Numbered from the stretch's first letter, positions 1 through 6,645 are shown. The stretch: DNA of 8,235 nt from Bacteroidota bacterium (GCA_026391115.1 JAPLER010000021.1:1-8235); one strand, 5' to 3'. Numbers and translations: made by a program. Notes: a model not told the origin generated them from the letters alone.

Positions 1-1
1 A

Positions 2-622
2 TTAAAAACTGTTATTATTGGTATTAGTTATTTTTCTTTTTTCTACCAACTGTGCGATATAGAAGAACATTGGAGAGAGGATTTTTATGCCACACACTAT
101 AACATTGCAGGTTGCAAAAAACAAAACAGCAACTTGTTATATTTAACAACCTATCAACCACAACAAGCATTTACACTAGCTTGTAGCCATTTTAAAGATG
201 CGGGTGCTGCTACTATTTTATACAATGGTTATCAACCCAAATACGTGCAAAAAGAAATAAGTGACAGTAGTGGTTTACAAAGAATAGCCATACACAATGC
301 AGAAAACTTTACTAACCGCAGACCTGAGATTGAAAATAATCTGGAGATTTTTGTTAAACAATTACACTCTCAAAACATTAATGTGGTTTTTGTAACAACA
401 CCTGTGTACAATACATACTACAAGCATTGCAATACAGCAATTGTGCAACACAATACCCAATTTATTAATACACTGTGCAAAAAATATAGTTGCCGTTATT
501 TAAACTTTTTTACAGATGCAAGATTTGTAAAAACCGACTTTGAAGATAATGACCACCTAAAAGATAATGGTGCAAAAAAATTAAGTAAAATAATCAATGA
601 TAGTCTTTGTATAACACCTTAG
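2..622 (+). CDS. SGNH/GDSL-like hydrolase, 5'-truncated by the window edge
   Basis: The frame is open from the left edge to TAG at 620-622 and gives 206 residues, so the true start lies outside the window. A TTG at 134 is internal and is not a credible start. Near the visible beginning is a hydrophobic strand with G-I-S (Ser9 of the fragment), which resembles the nucleophile strand of SGNH-type hydrolases. Near the end, residues 182-190 read DNDHLKDNG, which fits the family's block V (DxxH, with Asp182 and His185 as the candidate catalytic pair). Between them is a strand NVVFVTTPVY (about 126-135) like the core beta-strand before an active-site loop. Members of this superfamily act as esterases or acyl/acetyl-ester hydrolases, often on polysaccharides or alongside MBOAT acyltransferases. 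The substrate here is unknown. The gene converges on the minus-strand gene downstream. Confidence 0.6.
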   Translation, partial: LKTVIIGISYFSFFYQLCDIEEHWREDFYATHYNIAGCKKQNSNLLYLTTYQPQQAFTLACSHFKDAGAATILYNGYQPKYVQKEISDSSGLQRIAIHNAENFTNRRPEIENNLEIFVKQLHSQNINVVFVTTPVYNTYYKHCNTAIVQHNTQFINTLCKKYSCRYLNFFTDARFVKTDFEDNDHLKDNGAKKLSKIINDSLCITP

Positions 623-765
623 GGGGTATCGAAGAATAGCTGCATCTTACGCTCAATGTACGCGTTTAATATGCTATGGATATAATTGCAATTGTTCTGT
701 GCTACAAAATCCCCTTTGTTTACTAACATTAGCTTGGAAAGGAGAAGTTGTTGGGAAGGAACAAC
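619..765 (-). other. Open 49-codon read-on frame after the stop of the 402-codon gene; possible detached C-terminus or small ORF
   Basis: Reading leftward on the minus strand, the frame of the neighbouring gene continues past its TGA (768-766) for 48 sense codons to TAA at 621-619. An ATG at 729-727 would give a 36-residue ORF whose end reads AYIERKMQLFFDTP. The last third uses GCG, TAC, GAG, CGT, AAG, CAG, TTC, ACC and CCC, unlike the AAA/GAA/CAA/TTT preference of the surrounding genes. That suggests either constrained coding sequence or a fragment of foreign origin. It overlaps the hydrolase tail by 4 bases. No family is recognised. It could equally be a chance open frame in an intergenic region. 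Confidence 0.22.
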
Positions 766-817
766 TCACAACTTTTTAAATGGTTTAATAAGCTGTCCTT
801 TAGGAGAAGGTGGTATG
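731..817. repeat. Degenerate palindromic repeat pair at the 3' end of the 402-codon gene
   Basis: Two related blocks lie 60 bases apart. One is AGCT (731-734) followed by GGAGAAG (741-747). The other is AGCT (791-794) followed by GGAGAAG (803-809). The second block contains the self-complementary TCCTTTAGGA (796-805), whose core CCTTTAGG is identical to the core of the clearer element at 8201-8212. A perfect 7-bp inverted repeat, AGTTGTT (746-752) with AACAACT (760-766), has a 7-base loop and covers the first base of the stop triplet 766-768. On the minus strand the right-hand block is translated as PPSPKG. I read this as a decayed copy of the family. Complete boundaries cannot be set by eye. 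Confidence 0.45.
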
Positions 818-1974
818 TATTCTGGCATAATAAACTTATCTAGTATCTCAAATCCAGTGGTTGGTTTATTTGTATTTATATCATTTGATACTCTTAACTG
901 ATATATTCTTACCAAATTTACTAAAGGAGTGTCTACAGGCATACCAAATAAATCATCTTCACAATACCTAACAGAATTTCGCCAGCCGTACAATAATCCA
1001 TAAGAATTTTCGGTATTAATATTTTTATTAATCATTATTTTTATTTGATAAAAGCCTGTTTTAAATTGCTCGTAAGGAATTTTGATTTTAGCGTCATTAA
1101 TCTCAATTAGAACATGCTCTGCGTTTTGCTTACTTTCAAATTCTATAACAGAGTCATAAATAATATTTATTTTCTTTTTTTTGCCCATAGAATTTACTAA
1201 GTAACATTTAGTTAGTTGTTTACTTGCTGTGTCTCTGATAGAGAAGGCTGTATCGCTAAAAAAATTTACAATTGCATATTTTGTGCCCGAATATTTGCAA
1301 AAACTATGTGGCAATCCATATCCTGATTGATATTGTCTTTCCAAACTTTCTTTTTCTATTTTTATTCTTTCTTCATAAAGTTTATTTATGTCATATTTTT
1401 TAGTTTGCTCATAATAACAACCCTTATTATTACTTAAAACTATGAACTGATGATCGAAACAATACCAAATTACTTCATATCTGTAATCATTAAATTCGTT
1501 TTTTAATAGCTTGTTCTTATTGAACCATTTTTTCTTGTTGTTTTTAAATTTATTTTTTTCAAACTCTTTAATTCTGTTTTCATCAACTAAAATAAAATTA
1601 GTGTTAAATTCTGATTTTATATTATCATACTTAAAAAAATATCCGTTTTTACCTGATGAGAAATCCTCTACAATAACCGTAAGGCGAGATTCATATAACA
1701 TTTTCTTTGTTCTAGATGTAAAACCTTTGTAGAAACTATTTGATTTTATTGTGTCGATAAAAGGTAAATAATAACTAGCCTTCATCAACCCTTTTTTATT
1801 AACTCCACCACTATCAACAACAACAGGAATCCAACAATCGGGATGATAAAAAAGACTGTCAAGTACAAAATTTTCTGCAAAAGTTTCCTTTGCATAGTCG
1901 ATTTTTTTTTGAGTAATATCAACTGTGTCTAAAGGTAAAATGCTGTTAAAAGCAAAAAGGATATTTAATAACAT
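766..1974 (-). CDS. Unrecognised AT-rich protein, about 402 residues
   Basis: I recognise no family. The open frame extends up to a TTG at 2031, but the first ATG in frame is at 1974. It gives a start MLLNILFAFNSILPL, a hydrophobic stretch that might be a weak secretion signal, although it lacks the usual early Lys/Arg. The protein is rich in Lys, Asn, Tyr and Phe, with a strongly basic stretch at about residues 132-159 and mixed alpha/beta-looking sequence elsewhere. There is no obvious catalytic motif. Its middle is visibly AT-richer than its neighbours (11 G/C in the 60 bases 1501-1560), which fits an acquired or fast-evolving gene. The last 15 or so residues (PPSPKG then a Lys-rich tail) come from a repeat element, so the natural C-terminus may have been lost. 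It lies 75 bases downstream of the small lipoprotein gene and may share its transcript. Confidence 0.7.
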   Translation of the reverse strand: MLLNILFAFNSILPLDTVDITQKKIDYAKETFAENFVLDSLFYHPDCWIPVVVDSGGVNKKGLMKASYYLPFIDTIKSNSFYKGFTSRTKKMLYESRLTVIVEDFSSGKNGYFFKYDNIKSEFNTNFILVDENRIKEFEKNKFKNNKKKWFNKNKLLKNEFNDYRYEVIWYCFDHQFIVLSNNKGCYYEQTKKYDINKLYEERIKIEKESLERQYQSGYGLPHSFCKYSGTKYAIVNFFSDTAFSIRDTASKQLTKCYLVNSMGKKKKINIIYDSVIEFESKQNAEHVLIEINDAKIKIPYEQFKTGFYQIKIMINKNINTENSYGLLYGWRNSVRYCEDDLFGMPVDTPLVNLVRIYQLRVSNDINTNKPTTGFEILDKFIMPEYIPPSPKGQLIKPFKKL

Positions 1975-2049
1975 AGTTTTTTGAAATCTCTTCGCCAAAA
2001 TGTCTCTTTGTATGGCATTGTGCAAAGCCAAGGGTCGTTTTGGTTTATC

Positions 2050-2229
2050 CTAATACTTAAACTTAGGGGCTTTACTTGCTGCTTTAGTAGCCTTGGGGTC
2101 GCCAGCAGCTAATTTTTCTGCTCCTATAGCTCTGCTATTACTTGGGCATCCTGTTTTTTGAGAGCCACCAAAAATGCCACAAGAGCTTAGTAAAACTGTT
2201 ATTGCTAGTAATAAAAATACTTTTTTCAT
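2050..2229 (-). CDS. Small lipoprotein, 59 residues
   Basis: The start is ATG at 2229. The frame extends two codons further to a TTG, but MKK is the natural beginning of a signal peptide. Residues 1-16 are a type II signal: a Lys-Lys n-region, a hydrophobic core, and lipobox L-S-S-C with Cys17 as the lipidation site. The mature part is only 43 residues, with a second Cys (in TGCPSN) and a basic, Ala/Lys-rich tail ending KAPKFKY. From memory, short lipoproteins with a GCPSN-like segment, a GAEK-like segment and a C-terminal KFKY/KFRY are common and uncharacterised in Chitinophagaceae-type genomes. No function can be assigned. It starts 33 bases after radC ends, which suggests co-transcription. 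A CAAAGTAA on the plus strand (2247-2254; TTACTTTG on the coding strand) is a one-mismatch -7 box and could give it its own promoter. Confidence 0.8.
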   Translation of the reverse strand: MKKVFLLLAITVLLSSCGIFGGSQKTGCPSNSRAIGAEKLAAGDPKATKAASKAPKFKY

Positions 2230-2262
2230 TATCAAAATTTATAATACAAAGTAATGTAATTT

Positions 2263-2952
2263 TTATATCAATCCCTCATCGGCAAAGCTATAGTAGCCTT
2301 CGTTGCTTACAATAATATGGTCGTTAACTATTATATCAAGTAGTTTGGCTGCATCAGTAATTTTTTGTGTTAAATCTTTGTCGGCTTTACTGGGTTTTAA
2401 ATTACCACTTGGGTGGTTGTGGCACAGTATAATGCCAGTAGTATTATGTTGCAAGGCTTTCTTCATCAATATCCTTATATCTACCACTGTGCCTGTAATA
2501 CCACCTTCGCTAATTACTTCACTATGCAACACCCTATTGCCTTGGTTTAAAAACAAAGCCATAAAAATTTCGTGTGGTTTATACTGCAAAAAAGATTGCA
2601 AATACACAGCAGCATCTTTAGACGATGTAATGATTTCTTTTTTATTTTCTACAGCACCACGCCTGATGCCTAGCTCTAGTGCAGCAACTATTGCAATAGC
2701 TTTGGCTTCGCCCAGGCCTTTTACTTTTAAATTCACCATTTCTTTTACACCCAATTGCCCCAACTTTTGCAAATCGTTATTTACACATTGCATTAATTCT
2801 TTTGCCAAATCAACAGCCGACTTGTTTCTTGTGCCATTGTTAATCAAAATAGCAAGCAACTCGGCATTGCTCAATGCATTACTACCTTTTAGTAATAGCT
2901 TCTCTCTAGGTCTGTCATCTTCACTCCAATTTTTAATAGAATTATTCAGCAT
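2263..2952 (-). CDS. radC: RadC family protein (UPF0758, JAB/MPN metalloprotease-like fold)
   Basis: The 229-residue ORF has the usual RadC length and layout. An N-terminal helical part begins WSEDDRPREKLL (9-20), followed by a helix-hairpin-helix-like segment around KGLGEAKAIAI (78-88). The C-terminal JAB/MPN-type metal site reads HNHPSGNLKPSKAD at 178-191, with His178, His180, Ser188 and Asp191 matching the HxH...S..D zinc-binding pattern. The family was named for DNA repair, but the biochemical role remains unsettled and the repair link in E. coli was later withdrawn. A nuclease- or peptidase-like activity should be treated as unproven. The ATG at 2952 gives the full N-terminal motif. The gene is divergent from the permease gene at 3043, with a 90-base shared control region. 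Confidence 0.93.
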   Translation of the reverse strand: MLNNSIKNWSEDDRPREKLLLKGSNALSNAELLAILINNGTRNKSAVDLAKELMQCVNNDLQKLGQLGVKEMVNLKVKGLGEAKAIAIVAALELGIRRGAVENKKEIITSSKDAAVYLQSFLQYKPHEIFMALFLNQGNRVLHSEVISEGGITGTVVDIRILMKKALQHNTTGIILCHNHPSGNLKPSKADKDLTQKITDAAKLLDIIVNDHIIVSNEGYYSFADEGLI

Positions 2953-2979
2953 AGATCAGTTTAAAATTTATTGATTTAC

Positions 2980-3007
2980 TTTTAACTTTTCACTATTAAC
3001 TCTTCGC
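2980..3007. repeat. Short degenerate tandem repeat, 2 x 14 bases, in the divergent spacer
   Basis: TTTTAACTTTTCAC (2980-2993) is followed directly by TATTAACTCTTCGC (2994-3007), with 11 of 14 positions identical. Pyrimidine-rich TTAACTTTTCAC-type runs are a recurrent low-complexity spacer in this kind of genome (recollection, not checked). In the radC direction it would lie in the leader. Confidence 0.4.
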
Positions 3008-3008
3008 T

Positions 3009-3016
3009 TATTTTCG
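3009..3016 (+). promoter_or_regulatory. Candidate -7 box for the permease operon
   Basis: TATTTTCG matches the Bacteroidota -7 consensus TAnnTTTG with one mismatch and lies 26 bases before the TTG start at 3043. No TTTG -33 box is visible at the right distance, so the call is weak. Confidence 0.22.
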
Positions 3017-3017
3017 C

Positions 3018-3025
3018 CAAACTTA
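3018..3025 (-). promoter_or_regulatory. Candidate -7 box for radC
   Basis: The minus strand reads TAAGTTTG, an exact match to TAnnTTTG, 65 bases upstream of the radC ATG. No convincing TTTG -33 element is seen about 20 bases further upstream. It lies almost back to back with the opposite candidate box at 3009-3016. Confidence 0.33.
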
Positions 3026-3042
3026 ATTACTTATAAAATACC

Positions 3043-4467
3043 TTGTTTAAAAAACTAGACATACTTATTGTAAGGTCATTTATTGGTCCTTTTATAGCCA
3101 CCTTTTTAATTGCTGAGTTTATTTTAACCATGCAGTTTTTTTGGTTGTATCTGGATGATATGATTGGCAAGGGCTTAAACTTATTTTTATTGCTTAGGCT
3201 CATTTGGCTGGTTATCATTAGCTGGATACCAATGGCTCTGCCACTTGCTATGTTATTGTCTAGTATTATGACATTTGGCAACCTTGGCGAAACATTTGAA
3301 ATTGTAGCCATTAAAGCAGCTGGTATTTCGTTGCTTAGATTTATAAAACCCTTAATTGTTGTGGCTTCGTTTATAACAATCGGTGCTTTTTTATGCTTAA
3401 ACTATTTTATACCTATTTCTATTTTAAAACTAGAAACTTTAAAGCACGATATTATTGTAAAAAAACCTGCATTTGATATTAAAGAAGGGGTATTTTACAC
3501 CAAGTTAAGTGGCTATGTTATAAAAGTTGGCAAAAAAGAAAAAGACGATAGCACCATTTGTAATGTGATTATTTTTGAAAACAATGGTAGCCTGCACGAA
3601 AATATTATTGTTGCTAAGAGTGGTGTAATGAAACTAACAAGCGATAAAAAGTTTCTGGAGTTTATATTAATTGATGGTTGCAGGTATGAAGAAAAAGGGC
3701 GTGGATCAGCACTACAAAACGATTATATCAGAATGGGTTTTACACGCTACAGTAAACTATTAGATTTAAGCAGCCTGCAACTGAGTAAAACCAACGAAAA
3801 CACATTAGAAAAAACAGCAAAAATGTTGAGTGTAAGACAAATTACTTACACACTAGACTCACTAGACAAGAACAAAAAAAGCATTGCTGAAAAAGTAGTA
3901 GAACAAAGTAAACCAGTATTTGCATTTAATAGTTTTAGAGATACTGGCTGGCTTAAAAAAGATACGTTTAAATACAAAACAACTAAAGATTTTGGAGGAT
4001 TAATTCCCGACTCTGTTAAGTCATTAGTATATCAAAATACATTGTCTAGTATTAATATAGCCAATGCTAATATTACCACTTCTTGTAATGTATATAAAAT
4101 CACATCAGACGCTCAATCTAGTTATAGCATAGAGTGGCATACAAGATTTACTTTTAGCCTGGCTTGCTTGGTATTATTTTTAATTGGTGCTCCATTGGGT
4201 AGCATTATTCGCAAGGGAGGTTTAGGTACACCATTAGTTTTTGCCATAGCTTTTTTTGCTATCTTTCATTTATTAAATACATTTGGTAAAAAAATAGCAG
4301 AGCAAGGTGTGGTTAGTCCTTTTGTGGGGGTGTGGTTGTCAACATTTGTGCTAGTGCCAATAGCTATATTTTTAACTTATAAAGCATTACGAGACTCGCA
4401 ATTGTTTAACAGCGAGTTCTACTTTAGATTATTCAGAACCATAAAAGCCAAGTTTAAAAAAGCTTGA
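3043..4467 (+). CDS. LptF/LptG (YjgP/YjgQ) family permease of LPS export
   Basis: The 474-residue protein has the layout of this family. Three N-terminal membrane segments (about 11-38, 47-78, 98-125) enclose the cytoplasmic coupling stretch GETFEIVAIKAAGISLLR (82-99). A long periplasmic domain (about 130-360) follows, and then three C-terminal segments (about 369-388, 395-415, 424-446) with the conserved-looking EWHTRF before segment 4 and GAPLGSIIRKGG (382-393) after it. LptF and LptG form the inner-membrane heterodimer that, with LptB, extracts lipopolysaccharide and passes it to the periplasmic Lpt bridge. Which paralogue this is cannot be decided here. The start is TTG: an in-frame stop at 3034-3036 excludes anything upstream, and the first ATG (Met30) would remove most of the first membrane segment. 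The gene heads a tight four-gene run, with the next gene 13 bases downstream. Confidence 0.9.
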   Translation: MFKKLDILIVRSFIGPFIATFLIAEFILTMQFFWLYLDDMIGKGLNLFLLLRLIWLVIISWIPMALPLAMLLSSIMTFGNLGETFEIVAIKAAGISLLRFIKPLIVVASFITIGAFLCLNYFIPISILKLETLKHDIIVKKPAFDIKEGVFYTKLSGYVIKVGKKEKDDSTICNVIIFENNGSLHENIIVAKSGVMKLTSDKKFLEFILIDGCRYEEKGRGSALQNDYIRMGFTRYSKLLDLSSLQLSKTNENTLEKTAKMLSVRQITYTLDSLDKNKKSIAEKVVEQSKPVFAFNSFRDTGWLKKDTFKYKTTKDFGGLIPDSVKSLVYQNTLSSINIANANITTSCNVYKITSDAQSSYSIEWHTRFTFSLACLVLFLIGAPLGSIIRKGGLGTPLVFAIAFFAIFHLLNTFGKKIAEQGVVSPFVGVWLSTFVLVPIAIFLTYKALRDSQLFNSEFYFRLFRTIKAKFKKA

Positions 4468-4480
4468 TAACATAACATTA

Positions 4481-5464
4481 ATGAAGCAACTTTTTATATA
4501 TACCATTTTATTATTTACACTTGTTTCTTGCGAAAAAGAAACAAGCCTGGAAGGAGATGGCAACACCAAATATGCAACTGGCACTTTGCTGGATAGTGCT
4601 AATAATTGTAAGAACATTATTGTAAATGGTAGTTATAGAAAAGATTCTGTACTCACTCCTTTTAACAATATTGTTGTAAATGTAACCTTTACTGCTGTGG
4701 GCAATTTTACTATCTATAGCGATACTGTAAATGGCTATTATTTTTACTTAAAAGGCTATGCTTATGCCACAGGCTCACAATTAATAACACTTGCTGGTGT
4801 GGGTAAACCACTAGCCAATGTAGATGCACGTTTTACATTGCATTTCAATGGAGATATTTGTTATTTTACTTCAAAAACCTATACACAAATAATCGCCAAT
4901 GGCACAGCCAACGATTATTTTCCTACAACCAACTTTAGTACTTGGGTGTATGATAATAACATTATTAACGACACGTCTGTTACTAAAGTACTAGGTTTAG
5001 ATAAAAATATTTTTGGCAATAATTTTCGTAAGTTTTTATTACAAATACCTAAGCTAGCCCTTAGCGATACTTTGTATTACAGAAAAGATGGTTTTGGAAA
5101 TTATTATCAATACGATACTGTAGGCACTGGCCCAAAAGTGGAATACCAAATACTAAAAGACTACGCCACAGTTGGTGCAACATGGGAAAGTCCCGTAGTT
5201 ATAGGTACTTATAATGCTGCCCCTACCGATGTAAAATATCTATTTACACTAACACGTAAAAATGTAAAACGCACCATTGGTGCAAATACTATTGATAGTA
5301 TAATGGTAGTGCAGGCAGAAACACAATACAATATTGCTGGCACTTTTACCACAACCAATACTATTGAGTATAGCTATGCCAAAAAAATAGGATTGGTACA
5401 GGTTAAACAAACAGGTGCAGTATTAAATCTTAATTCCAATATAAGAAATTGGCAAGTGAATTAG
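4481..5464 (+). CDS. Secreted lipoprotein with an N-terminal beta-sandwich-like repeat domain, 327 residues
   Basis: A type II signal peptide ends in lipobox L-V-S-C with Cys17, followed by Glu-Lys-Glu, so a surface or outer-membrane lipoprotein is expected. Residues about 31-115 (from YATGTLLDS through VNGYYFYLKGYAYATGSQ to LAGVGKPLA) resemble an all-beta segment that I recall recurring in Chitinophagaceae exported proteins. The phrase TVNG.YF..G...TGSQ..TL.G.G.P is the recognisable part. The C-terminal half is rich in Tyr, Thr and Asn, ends YAKKIGLVQVKQTG...RNWQVN, and looks like the final strands of a beta-rich domain. No enzyme motif is visible, so function is unknown. It lies 13 bases after the permease gene and 21 before the next gene. 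Any link to LPS export is inferred from position only. Confidence 0.82.
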   Translation: MKQLFIYTILLFTLVSCEKETSLEGDGNTKYATGTLLDSANNCKNIIVNGSYRKDSVLTPFNNIVVNVTFTAVGNFTIYSDTVNGYYFYLKGYAYATGSQLITLAGVGKPLANVDARFTLHFNGDICYFTSKTYTQIIANGTANDYFPTTNFSTWVYDNNIINDTSVTKVLGLDKNIFGNNFRKFLLQIPKLALSDTLYYRKDGFGNYYQYDTVGTGPKVEYQILKDYATVGATWESPVVIGTYNAAPTDVKYLFTLTRKNVKRTIGANTIDSIMVVQAETQYNIAGTFTTTNTIEYSYAKKIGLVQVKQTGAVLNLNSNIRNWQVN

Positions 5465-5485
5465 TAATGACGCTATTTTTGTTTT

Positions 5486-5833
5486 ATGAATGTGAAAGAT
5501 GATTTGCAGCAAAGATGGTGGAACCTAGAGGCGAAGCTGATGGAACGATTTGAAAAAAAACCAGATACCGAAGCTATTCTGTTTTTAATAGGGTTACAAG
5601 AAACTGGTTTTGTAGTAGAAAAAATAAGTAAAGAGCAAAAGCAAGATTTAATGCACGTAGCTGTTTGCACAGTTTTAAGTAGTAGTGGTTATTATAGTTT
5701 AGATGTAATTGACGAAGAAGGTTGGCCACATTTTACACAACTTAAAGAATTGCCAACGCTAGGTTTATTAGAGCAAGAGAGTTTTTTAAAAGACCATATT
5801 CTTTTATATTTTGAACAACAAGATTTTATTTAA
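5486..5833 (+). CDS. Conserved-looking hypothetical cytoplasmic protein, 115 residues
   Basis: There is no signal peptide or membrane segment. The sequence is largely helical in appearance: a charged N-terminus with RWWNLEAKLMERF (10-22), a hydrophobic helix EAILFLIGLQETG (29-41), then KEQKQDLMHVAVC (49-61), SSGYYSLD (66-73), and an acidic-aromatic segment DEEGWPHF (76-83). It ends in an amphipathic helix near DHILLYFEQQDF. I recall similar proteins, sharing the RWW, LFLIG, KQDLMH and GYY...GWPH blocks, across Bacteroidota with no assigned function. ATG at 5486 is preceded by no Shine-Dalgarno sequence. It is 21 bases after the lipoprotein gene and 9 before the isomerase gene, so it is translated from the same message in all likelihood. 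No function is proposed. Confidence 0.83.
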   Translation: MNVKDDLQQRWWNLEAKLMERFEKKPDTEAILFLIGLQETGFVVEKISKEQKQDLMHVAVCTVLSSSGYYSLDVIDEEGWPHFTQLKELPTLGLLEQESFLKDHILLYFEQQDFI

Positions 5834-5842
5834 CAACAAATA

Positions 5843-6538
5843 ATGAAAAGACTTTTAATATTTTGTACAGTTATTAGCCTATCGGCAAATGTGTTTTCGC
5901 AGGCAAAAAAAGCACCTGTTAAAAAAGTAGCAACAAAAGCAGTTGCAGCAGAAACCATCAAATCTAACGATACATTAATTGAAATTACGACCAACTATGG
6001 CGTAATGATTGCAAGATTGTATAACAATACCCCACAACATAGAGACAACTTTATTAAACTCGTTCGTCAGGGTGTTTACGATAGTTTATTGTTTCATAGA
6101 GTTATACGTGGCTTTATGCTACAAGGCGGCGACCCAGCAAGTAAAAATGCAGATGGTACAACTATGCTTGGTGGTGGCGAAGTGCCTAATGTGCCAATGG
6201 TTTCTGCAGAGTTTAATAAAAATCTAATTCACAAAAAAGGAGCATTGGCTGCTGCAAGAACCGAAAACCCTGAAAAGAAAAGTAGTAACTGCCAGTTTTA
6301 TATTGTGCAAGGCAACAAAGTTGCCGATACGGCTCAACTTGCTAATGGAAATTATACAAGCGAGCAAAAAGAAATATATCAACGCATTGGTGGCACGCCA
6401 TTTTTAGACCAAAACTATACTGTGTTTGGCGAAGTGTATATAGGCCTAGATGTAATTGATAAAATTGCTGCTGTAAAATGTGGTAATGGCGATAGACCAG
6501 TTGAAGATGTAAGAATGAAAATAAGAATTATTAAATAA
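5843..6538 (+). CDS. Exported cyclophilin-type peptidyl-prolyl cis-trans isomerase
   Basis: Residues 1-20 form a signal peptide (MKRLL, hydrophobic core, ANVFSQ), followed by a Lys/Ala/Val-rich linker to about residue 40. The cyclophilin domain occupies about 44-231. Its active-site blocks are FHRVI (84-88, with the catalytic-type Arg86), GFMLQGGD (90-97), GALAAAR (133-139), SSNCQFYI (147-154) and YTVFGEV (192-198). The Trp of human cyclophilin A is replaced by Phe195 or a neighbour, as is common in bacterial enzymes. The enzyme catalyses isomerisation of Xaa-Pro bonds in exported proteins, in the periplasm or at the envelope. It lacks the lipobox seen in some relatives. It is the last gene of the four-gene run, 9 bases after the 115-residue gene, and is followed by a repeat-rich spacer. 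Confidence 0.93.
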   Translation: MKRLLIFCTVISLSANVFSQAKKAPVKKVATKAVAAETIKSNDTLIEITTNYGVMIARLYNNTPQHRDNFIKLVRQGVYDSLLFHRVIRGFMLQGGDPASKNADGTTMLGGGEVPNVPMVSAEFNKNLIHKKGALAAARTENPEKKSSNCQFYIVQGNKVADTAQLANGNYTSEQKEIYQRIGGTPFLDQNYTVFGEVYIGLDVIDKIAAVKCGNGDRPVEDVRMKIRIIK

Positions 6539-6634
6539 GTCTTTGGGTGTTAGGTTTTAGTCTTTGATAAATATACAATATGACTTTAACCAATACATTT
6601 GCCAAAGACTTTTATCTAAATACCAAAGACTAAA
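6537..6634. repeat. Four copies of AGTCTTTGG in two inverted pairs between the isomerase gene and gcvH
   Basis: AGTCTTTGG occurs at 6538-6546, and a variant AGTCTTTG at 6559-6566. The reverse complement CCAAAGACT occurs at 6602-6610 and 6623-6631. The best stems are a 10-bp pair, 6537-6546 with 6602-6611, and an 11-bp pair, 6556-6566 with 6624-6634. Those two cross each other. Alternatively the outer copies pair around the inner copies as nested stems. The right arm at 6602-6611 runs into TTT (6611-6613), so it could act as a weak terminator for the upstream operon. Confidence 0.55.
6594..6601 (+). promoter_or_regulatory. Candidate -7 promoter box for gcvH
   Basis: TACATTTG is an exact match to the Bacteroidota -7 consensus TAnnTTTG and lies 44 bases before the gcvH ATG, giving a plausible short leader. 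The nearest TTTG upstream (6563-6566) is 27 bases away, longer than the usual spacing of about 20, so the -33 half is unsupported. Confidence 0.42.
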
Positions 6635-6645
6635 CTTTAATAAAT

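Noticed and set aside
134..622. TTG at 134 as the start of the hydrolase
   Set aside because: The frame is open to the window edge, and the upstream part contains the strand and Ser expected at the start of the SGNH fold, so the gene begins outside the window.
618..627. CCTTAGGGGG at the hydrolase stop as a third copy of the palindromic family
   Set aside because: Only a CCTTAGG-like core is present. There is no second arm or extended similarity, so it cannot be separated from chance.
686..901. Plus-strand 71-codon frame across the repeat region
   Set aside because: It overlaps the 402-codon gene antisense and has no protein-like features. The ATG-rich stretch is incidental.
2303..2974. Long plus-strand open frame of 223 codons opposite radC
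   Set aside because: It is an antisense shadow: radC on the other strand has clear family motifs, while this frame shows only the hydrophobic, Leu/Ser-rich composition expected from reversed coding sequence.
5474..5481. TATTTTTG as a promoter for the 115-residue gene
   Set aside because: It matches TAnnTTTG exactly but ends only 4 bases before the ATG, and the gene lies in a tight operon. AT-rich sequence makes chance matches likely.
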